NCBI GenBank assembly: GCA_037953745.1
Contig: JBAKBP010004443.1
Coordinates: forward strand, 62,001 to 126,000
DNA length: 64,000 nt
Direction: 5' to 3'
DNA from: Lithodes maja
Lineage: Eukaryota; Arthropoda; Malacostraca; Decapoda; Lithodidae
Part shown: positions 42,593-52,719 of the stretch, one piece after another
Layout of the letters: every line of letters starts with the position of its first letter
Position numbering within the stretch: position 1 is the stretch's first letter
Made by a program: the position numbers and the translations under genes
Notes under the pieces: generated by a model
The model's input: the letters and a program-made list of their open reading frames with translations, nothing else
The model's database searches: none
What the model was told of the DNA's origin: nothing

Positions 42593-42968
42593 CAAAGGGG
42601 GGGGGGGGGAGTGTACGGGTTTGCAACACTGGATTACAAGTTTGGGATTATGTTATATGTATACAGTACATAAGTGTTTTTGCCACATTGAAAATTGTGT
42701 TTTGTTCTTGTGTTCAGTGTTTTTGTTGGTTTTTGAAGAAAAGGGATTTTGGGTACGGTACCTTTTTGGTTTCAGACAAGTCTATGTTTTTGCATTACTA
42801 TGAATGACGGGCATGTGTTAAAACTGTTCTTTTTAGCTACTCCTCAGTTTTTCACTCTTTTATTAGACTCTCTTGTTTAAATTGTGTCTTTGTCATTCAT
42901 ACTTTTGTTTTATGCATTGGTTTTTTTGGTAGGTTGGGCTTGGATGTCCTCCTCCTATTTGTTATGCA
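42593..42968 (+). other. DIRS element 2 3' noncoding region
   Basis: Begins with a G-run (about 42597-42609), then T-rich sequence with no gene. Confidence 0.6.
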
Positions 42969-43081
42969 GCCTTGACGTTGGATTTGCCAAGACTACTAAC
43001 AAATTGGGAGGTTTGACGTACCTCCCAACCTACCAAATAGGAAAACCTACTATTTGGTAGTAGTCTTGGAAAATCCAACGT
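42969..43081. repeat. Internal complementary region of DIRS element 2
   Basis: 42969-43002 is the reverse complement of the left end (35279-35312); 43003-43081 is the reverse complement of the right end (about 43410-43489). The two meet at ACTACTAACAAATTGGGAGG, i.e. the head-to-tail junction of the element ends copied inside it. Confidence 0.9.
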
Positions 43082-43145
43082 ACATAATACCCTCCCTCAC
43101 GCCGGACCCCTGCCCATCCGCGTTCTTCTGCTGACGTGAGATGTG

Positions 43146-43489
43146 ATAACAAGAGAGGGTCGCTCATGCGCACGTTCGACAGTGATCTGCACATGACGGA
43201 ACACGGGATGGGCCTTAAGCGGTAACTAAGGTAAACCCCTTTTTCTTCTCTTCTATGCTTTTTTCACCTTCGGTGGTAGTTTTGGTTAATGTACAACGTC
43301 TCCTAGAGCAAGATAAGGAGTAGACTCTAGACGTTTTCTTTTTAACCGCGGTTGGAATGACGACATAGCAGTCAAAATAGACAAGTCGTCATTGCAATTA
43401 GGTTAATAGCCTTGACGTTGGATTTTCCAAGACTACTACCAAATAGTAGGTTTTCCTATTTGGTAGGTTGGGAGGTACGTCAAACCTCC
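43146..43489. repeat. Right inverted terminal repeat of DIRS element 2
   Basis: Inverse of 35279-35573 up to about 43437, then about 50 bp unique to the right end with its own small palindrome (AAATAGTAGGTTTTCCTATTT), ending ACGTCAAACCTCCCA. Confidence 0.88.
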
Positions 43490-43853
43490 CAGACAAATTA
43501 AATCTACCGAGTCTAAAAGAGAGGAGAGAGAGGGGAGACATGATAATGATGTACAAATGTACCCGGGGGCTGGACAGGCTGGATAGGGAGGATATATTAA
43601 TTATGGATACAGGAATAACTAGAGGCCACAGCTACAAAGTAAAAAGACCTACCTGCAAGAACGATATCAGGAAGTTTAGCTTCCCCTATATACATATTGA
43701 CAAATGGAATGGGCTGGAGGAGGAGGTGGTAGGGGCAAGGAACATCCATATTTTCAAGAAAAAATTGGATAAAAAGTAGACTGAGAGACGGGACAACACG
43801 AGCTTAGCTCAACTCCTGTAAACTACAATTAGGTAAATACAATTAGGTAAATA
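43490..43853 (+). mobile_element. LINE-D (CR1-like) 3' fragment
   Basis: Encodes the last 96 residues of a LINE RT protein (LKERRERGDMIMMYKCTRGL ... HIFKKKLDKK, stop at 43777-43779) and ends in two copies of ACAATTAGGTAAATAC, a tandem terminus. The same sequence is at 62856-64000 on minus. Starts directly at the DIRS right end. Confidence 0.88.
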
Positions 43854-44374
43854 CAAAAACAAACAAAAATACGTTTACAAAAGTTCCTGAACATTAGTGT
43901 GTTCATATCATCACATAAATACATGTCTGTAATGTGATATAATCCCTATTACTGTGATATGAAATCATGTGCCAAAGAAAGGAGATATGTTTGGTTATAT
44001 GTGTCTGTGATATGTGTGCCTGTTAGTATATGTGCATGTTTGTTGGTTATATGTGTATTAGTAAAACCAATATAATGTGTAAAGGTCTTATTATAAATAT
44101 TAGTGTATTACAATATGCACAGCAACCGTAAGTAAGGTTAAGTAAGTAGCAAATCGCTAATTATGTGAAGTTATGTTTTGCATTCAAGAACAACTATTTT
44201 ATATAATTTGAGGCATATGTGATACACAAAAACAAAAAAAATACGTTTACAAAAGTTCCTGAACATTAGTGTGTTCATATCATCACATAAATACATGTCT
44301 GTAATGTGATATAATCCCTATTACTGTGATATGAAATCATGTACCAAAGAAAGGAGATATGTTTGGTTATATGT
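43853..44374. repeat. Direct repeat of 150 bp, 372 bp apart
   Basis: 43853-44002 and 44225-44374 are nearly identical (core ACGTTTACAAAAGTTCCTGA to GGAGATATGTTTGGTTATAT). Spacer is AT-rich. No gene. Confidence 0.9.
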
Positions 44375-44734
44375 ACTGTACTGTATATACATGTGTATAA
44401 GTCTACACAGGAATGTGCAATTTTGGATTTTTTTTTTTTTTAAACCTCCGAAATGTCCGAAGTTTGGTTACTGGTGTACGATGTTAGGGTAGTGTGAACA
44501 GTACTCTCATTTAAAGGGAAAATATATGCGTGTCCGAGGTTAGGAACACCCGTCCGAAGATAGGAATTATGATCCTAACCTCGGACGTCACAAAATAGTT
44601 TATATGCCACGCAAGGTGAAGGTATAGATTTTTTTTTTTTTTTTATGGATTCAGTAGGTAATCTCCCTGGCTACTCAATGACACCAACATAAAACATTTG
44701 GTACCATTCTACACATCGTTATTAATTGAAAACG
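44375..44734. repeat. Noncoding stretch with a hairpin
   Basis: Contains an inverted repeat GTCCGAGGTTAGGA ... TCCTAACCTCGGAC at 44532-44586, T-runs near 44430 and 44628, and repeated GTCCGAAGTT motifs. Possibly a MITE, but ends were not defined. Confidence 0.5.
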
Positions 44735-45112
44735 CTAAAAAAGTCCGAAGTTACGGCATTTTACGGTACTAACCCATCTGTCCCCTACTAACTTCCCAAT
44801 CCTGCCACGGACATTAGTTCCAGGGCAGTAGTTCCCTTTCCAATGTTCCCTTACCCATTCTAAACCACTGTTTGGACACTTGATCCTCAGTGTTTTGGAG
44901 GACAAGCATCTTCTGAATTTGGCCTCAGCATCTTGCATATTGTCAGCTATTAGGACTAAATCGTCTGCATAAAACAGTTCCCACGGGAGTCCGCCTCTAA
45001 AAACTCTAAACAGTGCCTCCAGGACCATAATAAAGAGGGGGCTTAACACTGAACCCTGATGAACTCCAACACGGACTGTGAACTTATCACTCAGTACACC
45101 TTTCACCCTCAC
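44735..45112 (-). pseudogene. Decayed LINE reverse transcriptase fragment
   Basis: Minus strand: VGVHQGSVLSPLFIMVLEAL, GLPWELFYADDLVLIADNMQ, then EAKFRRC. These are the QG and YADD blocks of a LINE-type RT (RTE/Jockey-like). About 125 residues with no upstream domains; possibly in the 3' flank of the zinc-finger gene. Confidence 0.75.
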
Positions 45113-45217
45113 CGCAGTTCGCAGTTCGCAGTTTTGGAAGAGGAGATCGGCCCTCTTTCACTAACAAGTACCGGTAGGCCTACATATATTTTGACTTGGC
45201 TTAATCAGCTAAAGTCT

Positions 45218-46519
45218 TTATTGTTTTTTTTCTGGACATTGGCCCTTCTTGCACTCAGTCGGAGTATTGTGAACTTTAGTGATATGTTTGGCCAGGTCAC
45301 TTTTTCTTAGGAAGCTTTTCTGGCAGTAGTGACACCTGAACCTTTTAAGTCCATTGTGTATGAGGTAATGTCTGTTGAGGGTGCTCCTGTCCATAAAACT
45401 TTTACCACACTCCCCACAAACAAACTCCCTCACTCCGCTGTGGCGCAACACGTGTTTCTTCAAGTCACCCTTGTGCTTGTACAGCTTGGCACAATGCTCA
45501 CATTTGAATTTTGTTATTCCGGAATGAACGAGGCTGTGTCGCACCAGATCCGCCTTGTAAACAAACTGTCTGTCACATTCCAGACAAGCAAACTGTTTAA
45601 GCCCAGAGTGAATGAGTTGGTGATGCTTCAGGGTGCTCTTACGGACAAAAGTACGGCCACATTCCCCACACTCGTGGTCCTTCACTCCGGTGTGGGTAGT
45701 TTGATGGTACTTTAGGTCGCACTTGTTTGTAAACCGGGCCTCGCAGGTCTTGCACGCATATTTCCTCAGCCCAGAGTGAATAAGGCAATGTTTCGTCAAA
45801 TTGTCCTTTCGTGCAAAAATTTTACCACACTCTAGACACTCAAATGTTTTGTCCAAGTGAGTGAGTGTGTGACGGGCCAGGTGGTATTTGGCGCTAAAGC
45901 GCTTATGGCATTTCCCACACTCAAATCTCTTGTCCTTTGATCGGCGACGGGGTTTGGTAATATGCTGGGAGTCACTCTCTATCTTGCTGCTATAATTTTC
46001 TTTCACCTCATCATTGTTGCATTTTCCTTCTACCCAATCATCCTTGCTGTAAATTCCCTCCACTTCAATATTCTTACTGCATTTTCCCTCTATATCAATA
46101 TCCTTGTTGCATATTCCAAAGGTTTCGTTGTCTTTATTGGACGCTTCTTCTACCTTATCATTCTTATTATTTATCCCTTCAATCTTAACATTACTGCAGT
46201 CTATTCTCTCTATCTCATCATCTTTGACACATATTCCCTTTATCTCTCTATCAATGCTGCACCATGCTTCCCCTACCTTTTCATGTTCAAGTTTAATGCA
46301 TGTTTCCTCAACTATATAGCCTTTACACATTTCCTGTAATTCACCATATGTGCTGCATGCTGCTTTCACTTCATCATATTTAATAAAAACTTTTCCATCA
46401 CACTTAATGTCAGCTTGCTCAATTTCTAATAGAGATTCTGATGTCTCCTTACAATCTGCCGGACAATTCTCTAACACCTCCATATCCCTCTCCTTCAACT
46501 CCCATACAGGAATGTGCAT
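45218..46519 (-). CDS. C2H2 zinc-finger protein with eight fingers (433 aa)
   Basis: ATG 46519 (MHIPVWELKERD) preceded by an in-frame TGA six codons upstream (TGA CCC CCA TCA CCC CCA), so it is the natural start of this exon. Residues 1-195 are acidic and Cys/Lys-rich with loose repeats of a 'E-G-x-C/Y-x-K/N-D' unit and no named domain (no BTB, ZAD or KRAB seen). Residues about 200-425 hold eight consecutive C2H2 fingers, from FECGKCHKRFSAKYHLARH to FRCHYCQKSFLRKSDLAKH, joined by 4-5-residue HSGLKKF-like linkers. Ends GQCPEKKQ. Probably a nuclear sequence-specific DNA-binding regulator; target unknown. Apparently single exon and intact, the only complete host gene in the window, though an amplified or retroposed family member is possible. 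Confidence 0.88.
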   Translation of the reverse strand: MHIPVWELKERDMEVLENCPADCKETSESLLEIEQADIKCDGKVFIKYDEVKAACSTYGELQEMCKGYIVEETCIKLEHEKVGEAWCSIDREIKGICVKDDEIERIDCSNVKIEGINNKNDKVEEASNKDNETFGICNKDIDIEGKCSKNIEVEGIYSKDDWVEGKCNNDEVKENYSSKIESDSQHITKPRRRSKDKRFECGKCHKRFSAKYHLARHTLTHLDKTFECLECGKIFARKDNLTKHCLIHSGLRKYACKTCEARFTNKCDLKYHQTTHTGVKDHECGECGRTFVRKSTLKHHQLIHSGLKQFACLECDRQFVYKADLVRHSLVHSGITKFKCEHCAKLYKHKGDLKKHVLRHSGVREFVCGECGKSFMDRSTLNRHYLIHNGLKRFRCHYCQKSFLRKSDLAKHITKVHNTPTECKKGQCPEKKQ

Positions 46520-46880
46520 TGGGGGTGATGGGGGTCATGAGGCTTAACCTCTTGATTACCATATGTCTTTCCCGAGTGTAATCATTACTGTCTTGTGTTT
46601 CCCAGAATAGCCTACCGATAATATACTGTACAAGGACACCTGGTATAATTGTAGTGAAAAAATTACTCAAGTATAGTCTTTACCTGTAACTTCAGGAATA
46701 TGAAATTTCATTCCATTGTTAATTATGATCATCTAATGTTATCTAGAATAAAAAAGAAAACTGTTTCATTGTACTGAAGAGGTAAAGCACTTGCCATTAT
46801 TTACTGGTACTCTGTGTTGCAAATGATCTTATTGTGCAAGTCCAAAACTAAAGCTGGCTGAGCCTAATTGTCACTGACCA
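46520..46880. other. Upstream flank of the zinc-finger gene
   Basis: AT-rich; presumably contains the promoter, but no defined element is visible. Confidence 0.4.
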
Positions 46881-47500
46881 ACATTAAAGCAAGTTCACAT
46901 TTCACAAACTATTTCACATTTTCGTGCACTGATATTTGTCTTTTTATGCACCCACTTTTCTTTTCATGCAGTGATGCTGGAAGAAATAAAACACAATGGC
47001 AAAAGTACCAGATGATTGTTCTTTAGTTATCTGCCAAATCATTGCCTTTTCTATGAAAGTCTCAGATAAGTCACGAGTGTCTTATAGATTCACACTCACT
47101 TTTTTTGTAGCTATTTGTGTGGGTGGTTACTTTTTCGTGAACTGGTATTAGTCTTTTCATACACTGATGTAATTTTCCATACGCTGATGCTGATAGAAGG
47201 GATAATCAATTGCAAATCCCCAATGCACTGGTTTTTGCCTTTTCAGATATTTATGCTGAAAGAAGAAATATACAATTAGTATTTTATAGGTATATTTGAT
47301 AAGTTCATATATTTTCATGAACTAATGTTAGCCTTTTCATGCAGATTGATAGAAGGAATAAACAAATCAAAATTATACAGAAAAATGCCATAAAGTGGAT
47401 TTTTACCTACAGGTATAATTTTGTTAAACACTGATGCTAAAAGAAGGAATGCATAATAGCAACAGCCAAGATGAGCGACCCTTTTGCCATGTTACTGTCT
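46880..47500. repeat. Degenerate tandem repeat, about 110-130 bp
   Basis: Recurring order: TTTTCATGCA or TTTTCGTGAACTG, then CACTGATGCT, then GAAGAAATAAA/GGAATAAACAA. Units near 46918, 47143, 47223 and 47330. Heavily diverged, no coding capacity. Confidence 0.5.
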
Positions 47501-47549
47501 TTTTTTTATACACCAATCTGAAAGAAGTAAAAAATCACGGCTCTTTCTA

Positions 47550-48040
47550 TCTGTATTGCCAGAAGCCTTGATCCCCAAGGGAGTGGCCATGAAAGAATTG
47601 TCAGATACAAATTCATAGTGTTCTTTAGGGATATTTCCAAGAATTTTTGTTTGTTATGCACTAGTGTTTGTCAGGTCTTTTACCCTTGAAGTTAAAGAGC
47701 AGATGACATCAATTGGCATGATGTTTTTGTCTTCTATATAGCCTACTGTATATGCCTGGGGTGTTATTTGGGATTGAGTGGAAGTTGACTGTTGACCTGT
47801 GCGACACTTTACTGATGATGCAGTTTTGATGAGTACAAAGGAAATCAAGCAACAACAGGTCTAGTGACCCTTCTAGTAATATTGAGTGATATTGAGTGGG
47901 AGTTGCAGGGTTTAGTATACAGTATATGTCTGGAACTGTGTTTGAGGAATGGAACCTGAAGGTCAATGTGGTGAAAAGTAAAGTTATGGTCTTTGAGAGA
48001 GATGTATCATGCATTCACAGTGACAGTGTGATGTGAGGTT
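47550..48040 (+). mobile_element. Decayed RTE-like LINE pieces
   Basis: GATGATGCAGTTTTGATGAG (about 47814) and GGAACCTGAAGGTCAATG with GTTATGGTCTTTGAGAG (about 47949-48000) match the RT and post-RT region of the RTE-like LINE at 57350-57480 on plus. GCCTTGATCCCCAAGGGAGT with GGCCATGAA (about 47567-47595) resembles the terminal part of the same family. Too diverged to translate. Confidence 0.6.
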
Positions 48041-49885
48041 ACCGGTATAAGGTACCGTAAGGTGGCGGGTGCCCAACCCCGAAAGGGCTTGAAATAGGGG
48101 AGCTATTTCCCTGCCAAAGGCGGCTTTCTAGGGCCTTTCCTAGCTGATGTTGAGAGGATTGGGTTCTAGTCACGTGGTGATGGGTTGGTCTATCAGAGTG
48201 AGAACTGAGCGATCTCTGCCATACCCATAGCTTACTCGGACTGTTCCTTTTACTTATATATTTTCTAGATCTCACTCAAGTGACGGCGTCTCTTCCGTGG
48301 ATTAACCTCCCAATCTACCAAGATTGGATGCCAAAGCGTCACATTTTTCCTTGGCCCCTCAACTTTCTCTTCATAATTGCTGAGGGGCACAGGGCCGGCA
48401 CCCTCCTCAGTTCCCCGCCATGTAGTGGCTTCGGTCACCCAGGCTTTATTGTGGTAGGCAGGGAGGATTCTGTGGGGGCACTCGGTTATGGCCTAGGCCT
48501 TGCTCAGGGCCTTGGGGCTGTTCGGCCAGGCAGCCTGGGGAACAACAACAACCGTAAGGTAATAGAGAATTTCAGCTTATTTAAGTATTTGGTCAGTGTG
48601 ATCAGTAAAGCGCTATTGTATCTCCTCGAAGGGGAAGAGAAATGGCGCTTAATAAATTACTTGAGATTAATAAATATAATTACTATGACAGTCGAACCTA
48701 ACAATTAACTTAACCTCTATGAGTCCGTGGGGCAAATAATGCCACAAACGGAATCAAGATAATTAAATGATGGATACTATGCTTTATCACGTTACTTAGA
48801 GAAAAAAATAATTGGCCTAGCCTAAGTTAAAAAGTATGATAAAAGTAAGAGATACTTTAAGAAGTTTGAGAGATTATTTTTTGTCTTTTCCGAAACTAAA
48901 AAAGTGGTGTCAGTATACTTTCTAGTAGAATATTATTGCAGCCCTTGACAGGATCGCCTGGAAAGCAGCCATTTAAGATGCGAGACTGTAACCACACTCT
49001 CTGTGGTCGAAGCGGTCTTTAAACTTGTATGTACGGTATGTATGTACCGTACTTATGTATGTACTGTATATATATACAGTATACACATACTGCACATATG
49101 TGTGGAGCACTCAGTCTTAAAAGTTTATGTTAGCCTATGTATATTACCTCAGGAATACGGTACTGTATTTTAACATAAAAAAGGAATAACTTCTTTGACG
49201 CAAGAATAATAAACAAATGGAAATGTAGTAGCCAGTACTTGTGTTAATGCTTTTAAAAATAGATATGACTACTACATTAAAGCATCCCTGAGAAGAGGTA
49301 ACCCTATGAGCATAGCTCTCTGGCCTCTTATCCATCACTAAAGGTAAGCAATCACTAAAGGTAAAGGTAAGCAACCCACAAGTGGACTGTGGGGAGGGCT
49401 TTGAAGCTCAGGGAATAGAATGTGTAACAAGTGAATATGGGTAAAAATATAATATCCACACCTTAGCCTAATAGTACATAAATACGGAAACTCGAACCAA
49501 GTTTGGTCTTACGAGATGTAAATGCAGGTCGATCCGGCATCAAGCGTCACGTGTTCCACAGCGTAAATACACGACCACAGGCGGACCGCTTGAGCCTTGA
49601 TACACACAAACCTAACATAGGCCAATTGATCGATCAGTTAGACCCAAAAGTAAGCAAGAACGCACAGAATCGAGGCAAAATTTGGCTTGGGTTTTCGTAA
49701 GTTTCAAGGGGGACTCATTAATTAGGGATTCCGTTGGATACACGATGGGTTGAGGGAAAAAGGGGGTATTACCAGGAGCAAAATTATATGATAATCAAGT
49801 AGGCCTATACATCCCGCGAGCGAGTTGGTACAAACAGACTGGAAATTGCGTTCAAGGAGAAAATACGGAGGGGATAAATCTGGGC
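48041..49885. other. Noncoding stretch, no gene recognised
   Basis: Includes a moderately GC-rich part (48050-48560) that may be an old SINE-like or repeat sequence, a palindromic TA-rich microsatellite near 49025-49105 (GTATGTACCGTAC, TACTGTATATATATACAGTA), and plain AT-rich DNA. Short open frames (48280-48708, 49144-49374) show no domain. Confidence 0.5.
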
Positions 49886-50093
49886 AAGTGGTGTGTTATC
49901 GGGAGTATCACCTACCTCTGACCGGGTATATCCTAGTGTTTACTATACCCATTTGAAAGGACATTAGCCTAACTTAACAACCTTACCTAACCTATCCTAG
50001 TATTATGGGTGGGGGGCTGGGGCTGTCGCCCCCACACCCCCGCTGTTTGATATCAACTCACGTGTTTACACAACGTACGCCTGGTAACAACTC
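49886..50093 (-). mobile_element. Small TIR element, copy A
   Basis: About 208 bp. In element orientation it starts GAGTTGTTACCAGGCGTACG and ends with an inverted form of the start (CCGATAACACAC). It contains CTAGGATAGGTTAGGTAAGG and GGACATTAG-like blocks shared with copies B and C. Noncoding, MITE-like. Confidence 0.75.
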
Positions 50094-51866
50094 ATGGAAT
50101 GGTCGGACCCAGCAAGTAACCGTGCACGGAAGCCTGTCTGAACAGAGCCATGTTATCAGCGGTGTCCCTCAAGGCTCGGTACTTGGCCCCCTACTGTTCC
50201 GGATAATGACAGAGGACATCGACAAGGATCTACAACACTCTCGTGCAACATCTTTTGCCGATGATACAAGAATCAGCAGGAAAATCCAAGCAGAGGAGGA
50301 TGTTACAAGAGGACCTAAACAGTGTGTTTGCTTGGGCAGAAGAAAATAACATGTTGCTAAATGGCAACAGGTTGGAGTTGCTCAGGTATGGCCCTCTACA
50401 AGATGTAAAGCAAACAACTGAATATAAATGCCAAAACCAACTTATAATAGCCACAGAACATGTGAAAGACCTAGAAGTTCACATGAGCACTGACTTGACC
50501 TCCTCCCACCATACATACATACATACATACATACATACATACATACATACATACATTGGTTTAACGTCATTTTTCCATTACATGCATTGTAACGGCTCAG
50601 ACGGGGTTGCCTTTCAGTAGTTGGAGTGTACTGTAGTACAATAAAGTCCTGCCACAGCACTGCCCCACCAAGTCATCACTGTGGCTGATGTTGGTATACA
50701 GTAGTGCTAACCGTGCCTCAGCAAGACTCAACAGAGTCCCCCTGCAGCACTTGCACCTGCAGTATCTGCAACCACACCAGCCTTAACAGCGTTACAAAAA
50801 GACAGCACCATAACAAGACTCTACTGTATATTAGGCAATTGAACTATAGAACAATAAAGTCCTGCCCCAACACTGCTCCAACATGCAAACACTGTTGCCG
50901 ACACAGGTGTGGTGCCAAACAGCGCCCAGGTAAGACTCAGTCCCCTGTGGCACCTATCCGCACCCCACCAGCCTCGGCAGTGCCATACCAAGACAGTGCT
51001 AAGATAAAGACTTTATTGTCTAGTAATGGCTGTTGGTCCACAAGTCTATCACCATCCCCCCTATTAGTCGCCTTGTACGACACGCAGTAGGATGCGTGAG
51101 GCATATTCTTTTTTTCCTCCACCATTAGATGAAGGCCCCCTTACCCCCTGGGGAGGTAACGACCAAGACTGCTCGGAGACTAACTGGATGGATTCTCAGA
51201 ACTTTCCAAACACGGGAGAAGGAGTGTATGATGTCTCTCTGGAAATCTCTGGTGCTTCAAAGACTAGAGTATTACTGCCAACTTTGGTCCCCTCACAAAG
51301 TGGGGGACATAATTAAACTAGAAGCAGCCTAGAGGACCTTCACCAGCAAAATAGAAGGATTGCAACCTCTCCATTACTGGGAAAGACTGCAGCAGTTGGG
51401 ACTCTGCTCGCTCCTGAGACGCCGTGAGAGATATTCAATAATCTACGTTTGGAAAATTTTGGAGCATCTGGTGCCGAACGTGGGCCTGCAGGTGAACAAT
51501 CACCCCAGAAGAGGTCGGCTATGCTTCGTGAGGAGGACAAGTGGTGCATCCCAATGGGTGAAGACACTAATTCACCACAGCTTCACTTTCACAGGGACAC
51601 ACCTCTTCAACTCAGTCCCACGGGAAATAAGAAACCTGACAGGCATTACACCAGACAGCTTCAAGAACAAACTAGATAAGTGGCTGGTAACAGTTCCTGA
51701 CCAGCCTCCAGAGTCCAACACCAGGATACACCAGCAGCAGTACCAATTCCCTCCAGTCAGTGGTCCACAACATGAGAGGGGAGGAGCTGCCTGGGACCAG
51801 CGGACGTCCACGTTAGCTGTGTCCATCGAGACGAAATTCAACTAAGGTGAACTAAGGTAAGGTAAG
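50094..51866 (+). mobile_element. LINE-E fragment, interrupted
   Basis: RT pieces SHVISGVPQGSVLGPLLF (about 50145-50205) and ATSFADDTRI (about 50248-50277), then a frameshift into LNSVFAWAEENNMLLNGNRL. A (CATA)n run and 550 bp of other sequence intervene (50511-51110). C-terminal RT parts resume: LVLQRLEYYCQLWSPHKVGD (about 51250-51310), LCSLLRRRERYSIIYVWKIL, FTFTGTHLFNSVPREIRNLT, KNKLDKWLVTVPD. It ends in short GGTAA-type repeats (51845-51866). CR1-group like; dead. Confidence 0.82.
50511..51110. repeat. CATA microsatellite plus insertion with 212-bp direct repeat
   Basis: (CATA)n at 50511-50556. ACAATAAAGTCCTGCC occurs at about 50638 and 50850, followed in both by diverged CACTGC and GTAAGACTCA-like text, i.e. 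two decayed tandem units. Flanks CCTCCCACC and CCTCCACC are similar but not a proven target duplication. Confidence 0.6.
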
Positions 51867-52361
51867 GAGTTGTGTTACCGGGCGTAGCCTACGTCGTGTA
51901 AACACGTGAGTTGATGTCAAACAGCGGGGGTGTGGCCGTGTGGGGGTGGCATCCCCCACCCATAATACTAGGATAGGTTAGGTAAGGTTGTTAGGTTAGT
52001 CGGCAATACTGTTAAGTGCGGGCGTACCGCCAGCCTTGTTTACACTACGCGTAGCGGCGTCGGACCTTTCCCATCATGTTCCCGTCTATTTTGACTGCCT
52101 TTGGATATAAAAATACATTAGCCTAACCAAACAACCTAACCTAACCTAACCTAGTAGTCATGTAGTAATGACAGGGGGCAAATAGCAGAAAATATAGCGT
52201 CGAAATAGACGGGAACGTAACTGCGAGCGCACAACATGACGACCGTACGCCCGATCACTACATCCATCCCGGTTAGGCTAATGTCCTTTCAAAGGGGTAG
52301 GCTATAGTAAACATTAGGATATACCCGTCAGAGGTAGGTGATACGCCCGATAACATAACTC
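51867..52361 (+). mobile_element. Small TIR element, copy B, split by another insertion
   Basis: Begins GAGTTGTGTTACCGGGCGTA and ends ACGCCCGATAACATAACTC, a clear terminal inverted repeat. Compared with copies A and C, about 270 bp (near 52001-52272) is extra. That extra piece has inverted CCCGTCTATTTTGAC / CGAAATAGACGGG arms, so it is itself a hairpin element. Confidence 0.75.
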
Positions 52362-52489
52362 TGCCAAACTCATTCCTAAATCTGCACAAACAGTTCTTTA
52401 CAATTAGCCTACGGCCTACAAAAATTATGCGACACAAATTTTGTCCAGTGTTCAGACCTAGCTTAGGGGTTAAATAGCATTTCTGGAAT

Positions 52490-52719
52490 GAGTTGTGTTA
52501 CCAGGCATACGTCGTGTAATCACTAAGTTGATGTCACACAGTGTGACAGTGGGGGTGGGGGTGTGGGGACTGGGGGCAGCAGCCCCCACCCTTAATACTA
52601 GGATAGGTTAGGTAAGGTTGTTAGGTTAGGCTAATGTCCTTTCAAAGGGGTATAGTAAACACTAGGATTATCCTACCGGTCAGAGGTAGGTGATAGGCCT
52701 ACGCCCGATAACACAACTC
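52490..52719 (+). mobile_element. Small TIR element, copy C
   Basis: 230 bp, GAGTTGTGTTACCAGGCATA ... ACGCCCGATAACACAACTC. Same interior as copies A and B. Abuts the 3' end of LINE-B copy 2 at 52720. Confidence 0.8.

Larger units (their letters stand above)
35279..43489 (+). mobile_element. DIRS element 2, near-complete and very GC-rich
   Basis: An 8.2-kb element with inverted terminal repeats (35279-35573 and 43146-43489) and an internal complementary region (42969-43081), the hallmark of DIRS elements that replicate through a circular intermediate without target duplication. Internal order: 5' region with palindromes, a SINE insertion, gag-like region, RT/RNase H region, tyrosine recombinase. 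The coding part (about 37570-42590) is strikingly C+G and T rich on the plus strand and full of frameshifts, so the element is dead. The first 1.09 kb recurs at 61769-62855. Confidence 0.88.

Noticed and set aside
45329..45715. Plus-strand frame opposite the zinc fingers
   Set aside because: Complement of the repeated finger codons; not a gene.
48280..48708. 142-codon open frame
   Set aside because: No homology that I recognise, no start or splice context, lies in repeat-like DNA.
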